From NCBI RefSeq assembly GCF_014201885.1, contig NZ_JACHFN010000001.1, positions 1 through 64,000 of the forward strand: 64,000 bases of DNA, in the 5' to 3' direction. The stretch comes from Deinococcus budaensis. Lineage in GTDB: Bacteria; Deinococcota; Deinococci; Deinococcales; Deinococcaceae. Below the pieces are notes generated by a model that did not search any database, was not told where the DNA came from, and saw nothing but the letters and a program-made list of their open reading frames with translations. Position numbers and translations under genes: made by a program. This document shows positions 12,734-26,919 of this stretch, in pieces. Each line of letters begins with the position of its first letter. The stretch's first letter is position 1.

Positions 12734-14491
12734 TTACTGCCCGGTGATCGCCTTCAGCGGGTTGACCAGCCCGTAGCCGAAGTTGTCGTCCCGGCCCGCC
12801 GCGCCCAGATCCTTGGCGGTCGAGGTGAGCAGGCTCAGCAGCTGCGCGTTGGTCAGGCCCGGCTTGGCGGCCCAGACCACAGCGGCGGCGGCGCTGACGT
12901 GTGGGGTCGCCATGCTGGTGCCGTCGAGGTACTCGTAGTCCGCGCCCGTCACGCTGACCGTGCCCGTGGTGGGCAGCTGGCCCAGCAGGCCCTGGCCGTC
13001 CGCCTGGGTCAGGCCCACGACCGGCACGGAAGGGGCGTTGGTCAGGCTCATGCCCAGCGCGCCCGCCGTGTTGTTGTAGATCATGACGGCCTTGGCGCCG
13101 CTGCCGACCGCGTTGGCGGTCTTTTCCTCGAAGGAGCAGGTGCCGCGTGCAATGAGGGCGATGTTGCCGCTCAGGGCCGGGTTGCGGGTGCCCACGCCGC
13201 ACAGTTCGTTGTTCGTGCCGCCCGCCGCCACCACCGCGCCCGTGAAGGTCGCCTTGGCGCTGAGGTCGGCCGCCTGCACGTCGCTGAAGGTCACCCCGCC
13301 GCCCGAGGCCGAGGCGCGGGTGCCCTGGCCCAGCGGAATGGTGCTCAGCACCCGCACGCCGGGGCCGACCAGATCGACCTGGGCGCCGAAGTTGGAGAAG
13401 TCGGCCCTGGCCTCGGCGTCGTCGATGGCGCCCACGCCGACCACGTTGGTGTAGGCGGCGGGGTACGAGACGGCGGCCCCGTCGTTGCCGGTCGCGGCAA
13501 TCACCAGCGCGCCCTTGTTGTACACGCTGGTGTAGGCGCGCTGCTCGGTCTGGCTGGCGCGGCCCCCGCCCAGCGACAGGCTGATCACGACCTTGTTCTC
13601 GGTGCCGCCCTGGCTCTTGAGCTGCGCGGCGCACCAGTTCACCCCGTTGATGATCGCGCTGGAGCTGCCCGACCCCGTGTCGCCCAGCACGCGCGCCATG
13701 TACAGGTTCACGCCCGTCGCCGCGCCGACCACGCCGTTCGGGTCCATGCCGCTCTGCTGCCCCGCCGCGCCGGTTCCCGCCCCGTACTGCGCGAACACCG
13801 TGCCCGCCACGTGGGTGCCGTGGTGCGAGAGGTCGTTGAGCGCGTAGGGGTCGTTGCGGTTGGTTTCGGTGGTCACGAAGTTCTTGAAGCCCCTCAGCTT
13901 GCGCGCGAACTCGGGGTGGTTGCCGTCGATCCCGGTGTCCCCGATGCACACCGCCACGCCCGCCCCGGTGTAGTTGCTGGCCCGCAGCTGCGAGACGCGC
14001 AGGGCATTGTCGCCCCAGGTGTACTCGCCGCTGGGGGCGTAGAGCGGGGTCGCCTGCGCGTTCAGCGCCTGCGTACCCAGGCGGGCGCCGCCCGCGTCCG
14101 TGCCGCCGCTGCGCCGCCCCATCGCGTGGCGCTCCAGGTCAGGCTCCACGTACTCGACCAGCGGGTTGCCCCGCAGCTTGGCGAGTGCGGCGGCGTCCAG
14201 CCGCACGGCGGCGGCGCTGAGATCGGCCCACTGGCTCGTCAGCGTGCCTCCGGCGGCCGTGATCGCCTGCGCCTGAAGCTGCGCCTGCGCCGCCAGCTCC
14301 TGCGCGCTCAGGCCCTGCGCCCCCAGCCGCTCCCAGCGGAACCCCACCAGGTAGGCGTCTCCGGCCGCCGCGACCGGCGTGGGCGCGGCGGCCACCGGCC
14401 CGCTTCCCCCCTGCGGAACCTGGGCCTGCTGCCCACAGGCGGCGAGGGTGAGGGCGAGGGTGGCGGCCAGCAGGGAACGGGTACGCGACAT
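12734..14491 (-). CDS. Secreted subtilisin-like (S8) lipoprotein protease with PA insert
   Basis: 585 residues. A lipoprotein signal ends in LAAC (Cys19), followed by an I9-type inhibitor prodomain to about 120. The S8 catalytic triad is Asp185 (GDTGIDG), His224 (HGTHVAG) and Ser526 (GTSMATPH). A protease-associated (PA) domain is inserted at about 380-470, with the segment LIARGTCSFEEK. Exported and probably anchored at the cell envelope, it would degrade external or misfolded proteins. ATG 14491 has a strong GGAGG. It transcribes toward the desaturase and a shared hairpin. Confidence 0.93.
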   Translation of the reverse strand: MSRTRSLLAATLALTLAACGQQAQVPQGGSGPVAAAPTPVAAAGDAYLVGFRWERLGAQGLSAQELAAQAQLQAQAITAAGGTLTSQWADLSAAAVRLDAAALAKLRGNPLVEYVEPDLERHAMGRRSGGTDAGGARLGTQALNAQATPLYAPSGEYTWGDNALRVSQLRASNYTGAGVAVCIGDTGIDGNHPEFARKLRGFKNFVTTETNRNDPYALNDLSHHGTHVAGTVFAQYGAGTGAAGQQSGMDPNGVVGAATGVNLYMARVLGDTGSGSSSAIINGVNWCAAQLKSQGGTENKVVISLSLGGGRASQTEQRAYTSVYNKGALVIAATGNDGAAVSYPAAYTNVVGVGAIDDAEARADFSNFGAQVDLVGPGVRVLSTIPLGQGTRASASGGGVTFSDVQAADLSAKATFTGAVVAAGGTNNELCGVGTRNPALSGNIALIARGTCSFEEKTANAVGSGAKAVMIYNNTAGALGMSLTNAPSVPVVGLTQADGQGLLGQLPTTGTVSVTGADYEYLDGTSMATPHVSAAAAVVWAAKPGLTNAQLLSLLTSTAKDLGAAGRDDNFGYGLVNPLKAITGQ

Positions 14492-14788
14492 GAAAACCTC
14501 CGGGATAAGGGGCTGAGAAACAGCGGGCGACCGCGCCGCACCGCGGGGCCGTGCGGACCAAGCTGAGGCGGGACGGCCCTGGCTCTGTGTTGGATGTGGG
14601 AGGGATGTTAGAGCGCAGATGTCCCGGCCCACCTCTCACATCTAGACAGCTCTGGACCGGGTCAAAAACCTGCCGGAAGGCCGTCCAGGCCAGCCTTCAG
14701 CCGGGAGAGGCCCCTGATCTTCGTCCCCGCCTGCCTGTCGGGGCGCCTATCCTGCTGTGCCCATCCGGCAGCCCCGGCGCCCAAAGGC

Positions 14789-14818
14789 GGGAGGCCGGTC
14801 TGTCACGACCGGCCTCCC
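14789..14818. terminator. Terminator of the proline catabolic operon
   Basis: Perfect 12-bp stem GGGAGGCCGGTC/GACCGGCCTCCC with a 6-nt loop, starting 20 nt past the P5C dehydrogenase stop. The remainder of 14492-14788 holds the subtilase upstream region and no gene I can support. Confidence 0.8.
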
Positions 14819-14838
14819 CGAGCCTGCGGAGTCGCCGC

Positions 14839-16402
<1,564 letters not shown>

Positions 16403-16410
<8 letters not shown>

Positions 16411-17280
16411 GGGAGGTCTCCTGAGTGAGAAGGGGGGCCACGTCGCGGGCGAAGTCGTCAAACGACCGGGGCGCTCTTCCCAGCAGCCGGGCCGTGTCGG
16501 GGGTCACCCGTGCGGCCAGGCCGAAGCGGGCAGTGGCGTAGATCGCCTCCATCACCATGACCTGCGCGGTCGGCACCCCCCGCGCCCGCATGTGCCGGAA
16601 AAAGGCCAGCGGGCTGGGGTCCGTGTAGCGGACGGGCCGCCCCGTCGCGGCGCTGAACTTCTGGGCGACTTCCGTATAGGTCAGCGCCCCGGGGCCGGTC
16701 AGCTCGTAGGCTTGCCCCGCGTGGCCCGGCTCGGTGAGCACCAGGGCCGCCACCTCCGCGATGTCGCGCACATCGATAAAACTGGTGCGGCCCCGCCCCG
16801 CCGGAACATAGACCTCGCCCCGCCGCAGCTCGGGCAGGTGGGTGGTGGTCAGGTTCTGCATGAAAAAGGAGGGCCGCAGCAGCGTGTAGGCCGCGCCGCT
16901 CGCCCGCAGGTAGTGTTCGAGCTGGGCGTGGGGCACGAAGGTGATCTTCTCGGCGCCCTGTAAGGAAAGCAGCGCCATGTGCCGTACCCCGGCGCCCAGC
17001 GCCACGTCGAGCGCGGGCACCATGTCGCGGCCCACCTGACTGACCTGTGGGGGCCGCACCACGAACAGCCGGTCGACCCCCTGCATCGCCCCCACGTAGG
17101 TTCGGCGGTCCCCGAACTCCAGCGGGCGGTACTCCAACTCCGGCGCCTCGCCCAGCACGCGGCGGGCTTCCTCGGGGCGGCGGGCCAGCACCCGCACCCG
17201 CGCGCCGCGCGAGAGCAGCGCCCGCACCAGCGGCGTGCCCACGTTGCCGGGCGCGCCCGTCACCCCGATCAAGGGGCCGC

Positions 17281-17284
<4 letters not shown>
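16403..17284 (-). CDS. NmrA-like NAD(P)-binding protein
   Basis: 293 residues. Rossmann start [14 protein letters not shown], an SLQGAEK segment and a C-terminal NmrA-type domain. No canonical YxxxK is visible, so it may be a redox sensor or a quinone-type reductase. It sits between proline dehydrogenase and P5C dehydrogenase with overlaps on both sides (4 bp and 8 bp). This tight coupling implies a role in proline or P5C redox metabolism that is not described for this family to my knowledge. Confidence 0.82.
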
Positions 17285-18224
<940 letters not shown>

Positions 18225-18228
<4 letters not shown>

Positions 18229-18878
18229 GGCGTTTCTCCGAGGTTCTGCATCACGAGAGGGGCAAAGGTGCGGACGTGCGTGCGGGCCGCCTCGCGGGCG
18301 GCGTCCGCGTCGCGCGCGAGGACGGCGCTGAGAATCGCGCCGTGCTGCGCGGCGGTGTCCGGGTGGGCATTGTAGATGCGCGTCTGGTGCTTGATCAGCG
18401 CCACCCGCAGCGAGAGCCAGCGCGCCAGCTCGGCCAGCGCGGTGTTGTGGGCCGCCAGCGTGACCTCCCGGTGAAAGGCGAGGTCGAGCCGGGTCTGCTC
18501 GCGGTAGTCGCCGCCCGGCGCGGCGTTGAGGGCGTCCAGGGCGCCCCGCAGCGCCCCCGCATCGGCCTCGGTGTGGGCCTGGGCCGCCAGCGCCGCCGCC
18601 AGGCCGTCGAGTTCCTCGCGCACCACGTAGGTGCCCTGCGCCTCGGCGGCGCTCACGGTCCGCACCCGCACGCCCTTGTTCGCCTCGGCCACCAGCAGGC
18701 CGTCTTGCGTCAGCCGCATGATCGCCTCGCGGACCGGGGTGCGGCTCACGCCCAGCCGCTCGCCGAGTTCCACCTCGCCCAGCCGCTCGCCGGGCGCAAT
18801 CTCGCCGTCCAGCACGGCGCGGCGCAGGTGGCCATACACGCCGTCGCGCACCAGGGTGGGCCGCTCGAAAGGGGTCAT
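18225..18878 (-). CDS. GntR/FCD regulator of the proline operon
   Basis: 217 residues: N-terminal GntR winged helix (about 8-70; [18 protein letters not shown]) and C-terminal all-helical FCD ligand domain with conserved FHREV and H-x3-H-like metal/ligand positions. First gene of the operon, hence probably a proline- or P5C-responsive autorepressor. ATG 18878 is chosen because a TACAAT box lies 7 nt upstream, inside a 12-bp palindrome. A longer in-frame start at 18959 would contain the promoter and is rejected. Confidence 0.9.
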
Positions 18879-18885
18879 TGTGGAT

Positions 18886-18897
18886 ATTGTATACAAT
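18886..18897 (-). promoter_or_regulatory. GntR operator palindrome embedding the -10 box
   Basis: ATTGTATACAAT is a perfect 12-bp palindrome with a GTATAC core typical of FCD-GntR operators. Its left half on the minus strand is TACAAT, 7 nt from the ATG. Regulator binding would directly block RNA polymerase. Confidence 0.75.
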
Positions 18898-18992
18898 GCG
18901 ATCCCCTCCAACAAGCCCAGGGTTGGGTTTGCCTCCCCCGGGAGGTTCAGCGCCCGCAAGGCCGGAGGCCGACCCCCAGGGAAGACCTCTGC

Positions 18993-19490
18993 TCACTCCG
19001 GCTCGCCGTCCGGCCTGGACTGTCCGGCCGGATTCTCGCGCTCCTTGACGCTCTCGGTCAGGCGGCCCAGCACGCCCAGCGTGAAGAGGAACAGCAGCGT
19101 GGCCCCGGTCGCCAGCACGTACAGATGCAGGCCGCACGCGACCCCGACGCCCGCAGTGGCGAGCATGCCCGCCGCCGTGGTCAGGCCCTTGGCGCCCTGG
19201 CCGCGCCGGTCGGAAAAGATCGCGCCCGCGCCCAGAAAGCTGACGCCGCTGACCACCGCGCCCAGTACGCCCACGAGGTCGAAGCGCACCTGTTCGGAGT
19301 CGTCGGCGAAGCGGAAGATCAGCGTATCGGCCAGCACCACGAACAGCGCCGCGCTCACGCCGATCAGGATGTAGGTGCGCAGCCCCGCGCCCCGGCCCAG
19401 CCGCTCGCGTTCCCAGCCGATCAGGCCGCTCAGCACGAAGGCGGCCAGCAGCCCCTGCATCAGCCGCAACTCGTTCCAGAAAGTCTCCAC
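18993..19490 (-). CDS. MgtC/SapB family membrane protein
   Basis: 165 residues with about five transmembrane helices. MgtC signatures include [27 protein letters not shown] and [11 protein letters not shown]. MgtC proteins inhibit F-type ATPase or help Mg2+ homeostasis in known bacteria. The GTG start is supported by TACGCT (19497-19502) 6 nt upstream. No Mg2+-responsive leader is visible because the transcript would begin at the start codon. Confidence 0.9.
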   Translation of the reverse strand: METFWNELRLMQGLLAAFVLSGLIGWERERLGRGAGLRTYILIGVSAALFVVLADTLIFRFADDSEQVRFDLVGVLGAVVSGVSFLGAGAIFSDRRGQGAKGLTTAAGMLATAGVGVACGLHLYVLATGATLLFLFTLGVLGRLTESVKERENPAGQSRPDGEPE

Positions 19491-19558
19491 CCCGGCAGCG
19501 TAGGGTGGGGCGCGCGCAGGCCCGTTCGGGATTCCTTCAGCCGCTTGTCATGCAGAGG

Positions 19559-19816
19559 TCAGGTGGCCGCTTCGGCGTGCAGGCAGGCCGCACAGATCCA
19601 GTCGTCGGCGCGTTCGCGTCCAGTCCGGCGCCGCCTGCGTTGCTGGCGCCACTTCAGGATGAGCCACGCCGAAACCACGGCCCACACAAATCCGGCGACG
19701 AGAGCGGCGGCGCCCAGGAGGCTGCGCGAGCGGTAGCCCGTCCTCGTCAGCAGCTCCGTGGCGCCGGGCACCAGCAGGCACAGCGCGACCACAATCACCG
19801 CACCCCCCCACGGCAC
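19559..19816 (-). CDS. Small two-helix membrane protein with Cys pair
   Basis: 85 residues. Two hydrophobic helices (about 5-20 and 32-53) are followed by an Arg-rich stretch and a C-terminal WICAACLH segment. GTG start begins 6 nt after the stop of the 43-residue CPRC protein, so it is the third gene of a micro-operon. No family recognised. Reality rests on coding-like composition and the tight spacing. Confidence 0.55.
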   Translation of the reverse strand: MPWGGAVIVVALCLLVPGATELLTRTGYRSRSLLGAAALVAGFVWAVVSAWLILKWRQQRRRRRTGRERADDWICAACLHAEAAT

Positions 19817-19822
19817 CGGAAA

Positions 19823-19954
19823 TCACCAGCGCTCAGGCTCCCAGTTCACCCACAGGGATTCGGGCACCCGCGCCAGGTCGGCGCGCCGGGTCATCGGGTG
19901 GCGGCAGCGCGGGCACTCGCGCCACCCCCGGCCCCCGGCCAGAGGCCGCCTCAA
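19823..19954 (-). CDS. 43-residue CPRC mini-protein
   Basis: TTG at 19954 overlaps the previous stop by TTGA. The product has Cys14 and Cys17 in ECPRCRH and ends with a Trp-rich WVNWEPERW. Third codon positions are almost all G/C, as in real genes here. A single CxxC plus a nearby His suggests a zinc knuckle or half-ribbon needing a partner. Placed between a four-Cys zinc protein and a CxxC membrane protein, it may work with them. Confidence 0.55.
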   Translation of the reverse strand: MRRPLAGGRGWRECPRCRHPMTRRADLARVPESLWVNWEPERW

Positions 19955-20355
19955 TCGGCGTGAACGGGTTCGAGCGGGAAGATGCGGTCAGCCAGGGTTT
20001 CCAGGCCCCGGCGCCCAGCCCGCTTCTGGCAGGCCTCGGTGCCCAGGCAAAGGGTCACGTAGCGGGTGCGGCGCGCGCCCACGACCACCCGGAAGAGGGT
20101 CGCCTCACTGCGCGAGCGGGTGTAGTGGCACAGGTCGCAGTGCAGCGCCTTGTTGCTCTTGGGGTCCAGCGGCGTGAATTCGGCCAGCTGGTCGCCGTGG
20201 ACCAGCGCCAGCCGCCCGTCGGCGACCGGATAGAGGCCCAGCGTGAGGGGACCGCCCTCGGCCCCCCCGCCCTCGCCGAAAAGTTCCCGGTACGACTCCG
20301 GAAACAGTTCCCGCAACACGTCGCGGGCGCTGTGGTCTGTGCGGCGCTCACTCAT
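19951..20355 (-). CDS. FBP-like zinc-finger protein
   Basis: 134 residues. A C-terminal treble-clef-like finger is suggested by CDLC at about 73-76 and a second Cys pair (C...EAC) about 30 residues on, with [16 protein letters not shown] between them. The layout resembles FBP/FusB-type fingers, some of which bind elongation factor G. ATG 20355 is supported by TAGACT (20363-20368, minus) 7 nt upstream. First gene of a three-gene overlap-coupled operon. Confidence 0.7.
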   Translation of the reverse strand: MSERRTDHSARDVLRELFPESYRELFGEGGGAEGGPLTLGLYPVADGRLALVHGDQLAEFTPLDPKSNKALHCDLCHYTRSRSEATLFRVVVGARRTRYVTLCLGTEACQKRAGRRGLETLADRIFPLEPVHAD

Positions 20356-20520
20356 GGAGGGAAGTCTAAGGGAGGCGCGGCGCGGCGGAAGGTGGGCAAG
20401 GTTTCAGCCGCCCTCCCCCCGCGCCTGACCGCTTTCAGGGCCACCGGCCTGCTGCGGCGTGCGCCCTCTGCCGCTGCCCCAACCGTGCCCCGCCGCCCTC
20501 TCGCCCCGCCGCCCGCGTCC

Positions 20521-20547
20521 TAGACTGCGGCCCGTGAGGCAGTTCCC

Positions 20548-20551
<4 letters not shown>
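20521..20551 (+). promoter_or_regulatory. Leaderless mini-ORF ahead of recO
   Basis: TAGACT (20521-20526), 7-nt spacer, then GTG 20534 opens a five-codon frame (MRQFP) whose TGA (20549-20551) overlaps the TTG start of recO by TTGA. The promoter predicts a transcript that begins at the GTG, so recO would be translated by termination-reinitiation. Confidence 0.5.
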
Positions 20552-21282
<731 letters not shown>

Positions 21283-21286
21283 GACT

Positions 21287-21700
21287 TCAGGCCGAATCAG
21301 TTTTCTCTGGCGCCTGACGTGGATAGCGCGACACGGCCAGATCAATCCTGAAGCGCCCCAGGGCGGCGAGCGATTCATGCGGAAATGAATCCACATGTGC
21401 GGCCACGTCGCGGTCCTCAATGCCAAAGTCGAGGACCCGGTCGTCCACGCGGGGGAACTCCGCCAGCGTCAGCAATGCGGCCTCATGCCGCTGGACGAAG
21501 GTCAGAGCATCGTCAATTTGTTGATCGGCGTCGTTCATCTCGGCCTCGCTGACCTCGGCATTGAACGAGGAGTATTCGTAAGGGCGACCAAAGAAGTTCA
21601 GTTCACCCCGACGCCGAACGAGACCTGGCGGGAAGTCCAGTTGGAGAAGCAGGCGGTCCAGATCGAGGTTCAGACCCGCGACGCGCAAGAGGGCAGACAC
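21287..21700 (-). CDS. Conserved hypothetical protein, 137 aa
   Basis: Soluble, acidic protein with alternating hydrophobic strands ([29 protein letters not shown]) and [11 protein letters not shown] near the C-terminus. The overall look is of a DUF4279-like immunity-type protein, but I cannot assign it. The GTG at 21700 is supported by TATGTT (21707-21712, minus) 6 nt upstream. Base composition is somewhat lower in GC than its neighbours, hinting at horizontal origin. Confidence 0.6.
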   Translation of the reverse strand: MSALLRVAGLNLDLDRLLLQLDFPPGLVRRRGELNFFGRPYEYSSFNAEVSEAEMNDADQQIDDALTFVQRHEAALLTLAEFPRVDDRVLDFGIEDRDVAAHVDSFPHESLAALGRFRIDLAVSRYPRQAPEKTDSA

Positions 21701-21818
21701 CCCGCCAACATAGCCCAGAGAGCGGAAAGCGCCTGCTCATCAGCGTCGGCGGCAACTGTCCCCAAAACGTTCCCCCTGCGTTCCTGAAAGGATGCAGGGG
21801 CGCGTCGAAAGTCCCGGA

Positions 21819-22712
21819 TCAGCGCGAGGTAGGCACCTTGTGCCGCTCGATAAAGTCGATCATCTGCTGGCGCGTCCCGCCCAGAAAGGTCAGCGGCCGG
21901 GCGATGGCGGCGGCGATCGTGATGTGGTTGACGCGCGGCAGCACCGTGCGCGTGACCGGGACTCCGGCTTTCTTCAGCGCGGCTTCCATGTTCAGGGCGT
22001 TTTGCGGGTGAACGGTGTCGTCGTTGGCGGCCACCAGCAGCAGGTGCGGCGGCGCGTCCCGGCGCACGTGGCGGTCAGGCATGACCTGCTCGGGGGTGCC
22101 GTTTTCCGGGAAGGCGACCCGGCTCTGGAACTGCCGGAAGTCGTAGGAATATGGCCCGGCGATGCCGATCACGCCCCGCACCGCGCCGATGGGTACGCCC
22201 GCCTCGCGCAGCCAGCGCTCGTTGACGACCGCCTCGACGGCGTTGAAGGCGCCCGCCGAGTGCCCGGTCACGAACAGGGAGTCGGGGTTGCCGCCGAACC
22301 GGCCCGCTTGCTCGCGCAGCCACTTCAGGGCGGCGGCGGTGTCCTGCACGTAGGCGGGATAGCGGTTTTGGGGGGCCAGGCGGTAGCTCATCACGCCCGT
22401 CACGTACCCGGCGCGCGCCAGGCTCTCCCCGACGAACTTGTGGCCGTCCTTGTCGCCGTTCTGCCACGAGCCGCCGTGGACGAACAGCACCACCGGGGCG
22501 CCCTTGGCGTTGGGCGGCGAGTACACGTCGATCAGGTTGCGGGCGTCGGGGCCGTAGCGCTGATCGGTGACCACGTTCAGGCCACGGGTATTGACTGCGC
22601 GGTTGAGGGCGTCTTGCGGGTTGGTGTTCGAGCAGGCGGTCAGCCCCAGGCCCAGCGCCAGGGTGCCCAGGCCCAGCAGCAGCGGGCGGGAAAGGCGGAT
22701 GCGGGAAGACAT
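21819..22712 (-). CDS. Lipoprotein alpha/beta hydrolase (esterase, BD-FAE-like)
   Basis: 297 residues with a lipoprotein signal ending LTAC, so exported and lipid-anchored. Oxyanion motif FVHGGSW, nucleophile elbow GHSAG, acid in NDDTVHP and His in VNHIT give a complete Ser-Asp-His triad. The family hydrolyses esters such as acetyl or feruloyl groups. ATG 22712 is supported by TAGCCT (22720-22725, minus) 7 nt upstream. Confidence 0.88.
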   Translation of the reverse strand: MSSRIRLSRPLLLGLGTLALGLGLTACSNTNPQDALNRAVNTRGLNVVTDQRYGPDARNLIDVYSPPNAKGAPVVLFVHGGSWQNGDKDGHKFVGESLARAGYVTGVMSYRLAPQNRYPAYVQDTAAALKWLREQAGRFGGNPDSLFVTGHSAGAFNAVEAVVNERWLREAGVPIGAVRGVIGIAGPYSYDFRQFQSRVAFPENGTPEQVMPDRHVRRDAPPHLLLVAANDDTVHPQNALNMEAALKKAGVPVTRTVLPRVNHITIAAAIARPLTFLGGTRQQMIDFIERHKVPTSR

Positions 22713-22884
22713 GCCCCCGAGGCTAGCGGCCTGAAGGCCGGGGCAGGGGCGCCGGGGGCACACTCCGGCTTGAGAAGGCCTTGAGCCTGCCGGAATGAGT
22801 CTGCCCGGATGGAGGCGGCCGAGAGGCAGGCGCCGGGGTGCTGCCCCACCGTCCGCCGGGCCGCGCCCGCGCTAGCCTGCGGCG

Positions 22885-24120
22885 ATGCACAGCGACACGC
22901 GCACGGACGTGCTGGTCGTGGGGGGAGGCCCGGCGGGCCTGGCGCTCGCGGCCGAACTCGCCGCCTGCGGCCTGAGCGTGCGGCTGGTCGCGCCCCACCC
23001 GCCCCGCCCCTTCCCGGCGACCTACGGCGCCTGGCTCGGCGAGCTGCCGCCCCTGGCCCTGACCTGTCTGACCGAGGTGTGGAGCGACGTGCGCGTCTAT
23101 ACGGGCGAGCAGCCCACGCCCCTGCTGCGGCCCTACGCCCTGCTGGACAATGCCCGGCTGCTGGGGGCGTTGCTCGCGCGGGCGGGCCGGGCGCTGCGAT
23201 GGACGGTGGGCACGGTGCGCGGTGCCCAGCGGGAGGGGGAAGGCTGGACCGTTCACGGTGCAGGCGGCCAGACATGGCCTACCCGGCTGGTCGTGGACGC
23301 AGGGGGGCACGGCGGCGGCCTCATCCGGCCCCAGCACCCGGGGGGCGCGGCCCTCCAGACGGCCTACGGCCTCGTCGCGCACTTCGAGCAGCCGCCCGCC
23401 CCGCCCGGCGGCATGGTCTGGATGGACTACCGCGCCCCCCACCTCCCGCCCGCCGAGGTTCAAGCCGCGCCGACCTTCCTGTACGCCATGCACCTGGGCG
23501 GCACCCGCTACCTCGTCGAGGAAACCAGCCTGATCGCCCGTCCCGGCCTGACGCGCGCCCGCCTGAGGGAGCGCCTGCACGCCCGCCTGGCCGCGCAGGG
23601 CACCCTGCCCCGCGAGACCGAGGCCGAGGAGTGGGTCGCCTTTCCGATGAACGCCGCTGCGCCCGCGCCCGGCCCGCTGCTCGCGTACGGGTCGGCGGCG
23701 GGGCTGGTGCATCCGGTCAGCGGCTTTCAGCTGGCCGACGCCCTGTGCCGCGCGCCCGGAGTGGCGCAGGCGGTCGCGGCCGCGCTGGCTGCCGGGGGAC
23801 CGCAGGCGGCCACGCAGGCCGGGTGGGCCGCCCTGTGGTCCCCGGAGCGCCGCGCCGCCCGCGAGGTCGCCCTGATCGGCGTGGACGCCCTGCTGGCACT
23901 GCCGGGCGAGCAGCTTCCCGCCTTCTTCGCCGCCTTTTTCGCGCTGCCCGCCGCCCAGTGGCACGCTTTTCTGGCTCCCGGCACCGACGCGGGCACGCTG
24001 GCCCGCACCATGCTGCGGCTCTTTGCCCACGCGCCGAACCCGGTGCGCCTGCCCCTTGCCCAGGCCGCGCTGGGGCAGGTTCCGGCCAGCGGACGTGCCC
24101 TGCGCGCCGCGCTGGGTTGA
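22885..24120 (+). CDS. crtLm: Lycopene cyclase, CrtLm type
   Basis: 411 residues. FAD fold LVVGGGPAGLALAAEL, then GMVWMDYR and LVEETSL, the last two being lycopene cyclase signatures. In Deinococcus the monocyclase CrtLm closes one beta-ring en route to gamma-carotene and deinoxanthin, so the product is expected to be monocyclic. ATG 22885 is supported by TAGCCT (22873-22878) 6 nt upstream. It is isolated from other carotenoid genes in the window. Confidence in the family is high; mono- versus bicyclic action rests on the genus. Confidence 0.85.
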   Translation: MHSDTRTDVLVVGGGPAGLALAAELAACGLSVRLVAPHPPRPFPATYGAWLGELPPLALTCLTEVWSDVRVYTGEQPTPLLRPYALLDNARLLGALLARAGRALRWTVGTVRGAQREGEGWTVHGAGGQTWPTRLVVDAGGHGGGLIRPQHPGGAALQTAYGLVAHFEQPPAPPGGMVWMDYRAPHLPPAEVQAAPTFLYAMHLGGTRYLVEETSLIARPGLTRARLRERLHARLAAQGTLPRETEAEEWVAFPMNAAAPAPGPLLAYGSAAGLVHPVSGFQLADALCRAPGVAQAVAAALAAGGPQAATQAGWAALWSPERRAAREVALIGVDALLALPGEQLPAFFAAFFALPAAQWHAFLAPGTDAGTLARTMLRLFAHAPNPVRLPLAQAALGQVPASGRALRAALG

Positions 24121-24189
24121 CCGCGCTGCATTAACGCCGCCTCGCGCCCTCCACATCCCGCCCGCGCGGGGCTGGGCCACCCTTCAGCT

Positions 24190-24405
24190 ATGACCGACAA
24201 GAGCGCCGAGGACCAGGGCCACACCTACGCCACCGACCAGCAGGAAGTGATTGAGGAGGGAATGCAGGGCGCGACTGGCAACGTTGATGCCAACGGCCTC
24301 TCCGGCGAAGCGGGCCGCGACAAGCTCGAAGAACTGCGCGCCAACCTCGCGGACATGACCCACGAGGAAGAAGCCCGCCTGCCGGACGAGGCCAGGGGCG
24401 AGTAA
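24190..24405 (+). CDS. Small acidic protein, 71 aa
   Basis: A very acidic, glycine-containing, probably flexible protein ([14 protein letters not shown] at the end) with no hydrophobic core visible. It has its own terminator, arguing for a real monocistronic gene. No family recognised; the composition resembles hydrophilic desiccation or stress proteins. Confidence 0.65.
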   Translation: MTDKSAEDQGHTYATDQQEVIEEGMQGATGNVDANGLSGEAGRDKLEELRANLADMTHEEEARLPDEARGE

Positions 24406-24425
24406 ATCTCATCGCCTCACCAGAA

Positions 24426-24460
24426 CGCCGCCGGGTTCCGCTCGGCGGCGCGCTTTTTTT
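24426..24460 (+). terminator. Rho-independent terminator
   Basis: CGCCGCCG (24426-24433) pairs with CGGCGGCG (24443-24450), followed by CGC and seven T residues. Confidence 0.85.
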
Positions 24461-24622
24461 CCTCTGCACCCTCCGCCACAGCTCGCCCCGCCAGATCGCG
24501 CGGTAGGGAAGCCGTCTTCGGCATTGGGAGCAACTGGGAGGGTGAGGGCGAGCCTGCCCAGGCGTTCAGGATTGCCCTGGCCCCGCGTCTCCCCGCCCCG
24601 GACGGCTCTCAGGGAGCCTGCC

Positions 24623-24628
24623 TATACT
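24623..24628 (+). promoter_or_regulatory. TATACT box of sdaAB
   Basis: Located 6 nt before ATG 24635; predicts a leaderless mRNA and selects this ATG over an upstream in-frame codon at 24524. Confidence 0.7.
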
Positions 24629-24634
24629 TCCCTT

Positions 24635-25300
<666 letters not shown>

Positions 25301-25363
25301 GCGCACCCAGCGCCTGTTCCTCGCTCCCGATTACCGCTACTTCGCCCCGCCGCAGGAGGCCGT

Positions 25364-26248
<885 letters not shown>

Positions 26249-26267
26249 GGGCGCCGGGAGAGACGCT

Positions 26268-26840
26268 CTACCGTACGCCCCGGTAAATCTCGTCCAGGCT
26301 GAGCGTTCGGCCCAGGCAGGGGACGTCCACCTGCCCCGCGCCCCGGTGCTCGCGCATGGCCCACTTCTCTGCGCCGTCCTCCGCGCCGCGCTGGTACTCC
26401 ACCACGTAGCGGTCGTCCTGCGAGACGATCAGGTAAGTCCGGAGGGTGGGAATCGCCGTGTAGACGGCGTGCTTGTGGCGACGGTCGTTGTGCGCCGTGC
26501 TGCCCGACAGCACCTCGACCAGCAAGCAGGGTGAGGTCTCGTGGTACCGCCCCGGCGGCTCGCCCCCACACACCAGCATCACGTCGGGGTAGAAGTAACT
26601 GGACGCGCCGAGGACGTAAAGCTGCATGTCCGACTGGTAGAGGCGGCAGCCCTGGTGGTCGGCATCGGGCAGCAGGGCCGCCGCAATTCGCAGGCTGATC
26701 CGCACATGCTCCCCACTCGCCCCCGCCTGGGCGTGCAGTGGGTACACGAAGCCGCCCACGTACTCGCGCTTGTAGGGACTCTCGCGCTCGGTCCGCAGGT
26801 AATCCGCCTCGCTCATGGCCTGTGGAGCTGCGTCCGTCAT
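26268..26840 (-). CDS. Uma2 family (DUF820) PD-(D/E)XK protein
   Basis: 190 residues with the Uma2 restriction-like core: [19 protein letters not shown] and [11 protein letters not shown], which supply the D, ExK-like and helical elements of a PD-(D/E)XK nuclease fold. These proteins are abundant in cyanobacteria and deinococci and of unproven function. ATG 26840 is supported by TAAACT (26847-26852, minus) 6 nt upstream. Tail-to-tail with sdaAA. Confidence 0.85.
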   Translation of the reverse strand: MTDAAPQAMSEADYLRTERESPYKREYVGGFVYPLHAQAGASGEHVRISLRIAAALLPDADHQGCRLYQSDMQLYVLGASSYFYPDVMLVCGGEPPGRYHETSPCLLVEVLSGSTAHNDRRHKHAVYTAIPTLRTYLIVSQDDRYVVEYQRGAEDGAEKWAMREHRGAGQVDVPCLGRTLSLDEIYRGVR

Positions 26841-26919
26841 AGGGTCAGTTTACGGCGGCCCGTGTGGGAGTACAGCGGCGGCCCTGGCCTCAGCGGCTGA
26901 GGTCAGCCCCCCCGCGGCC

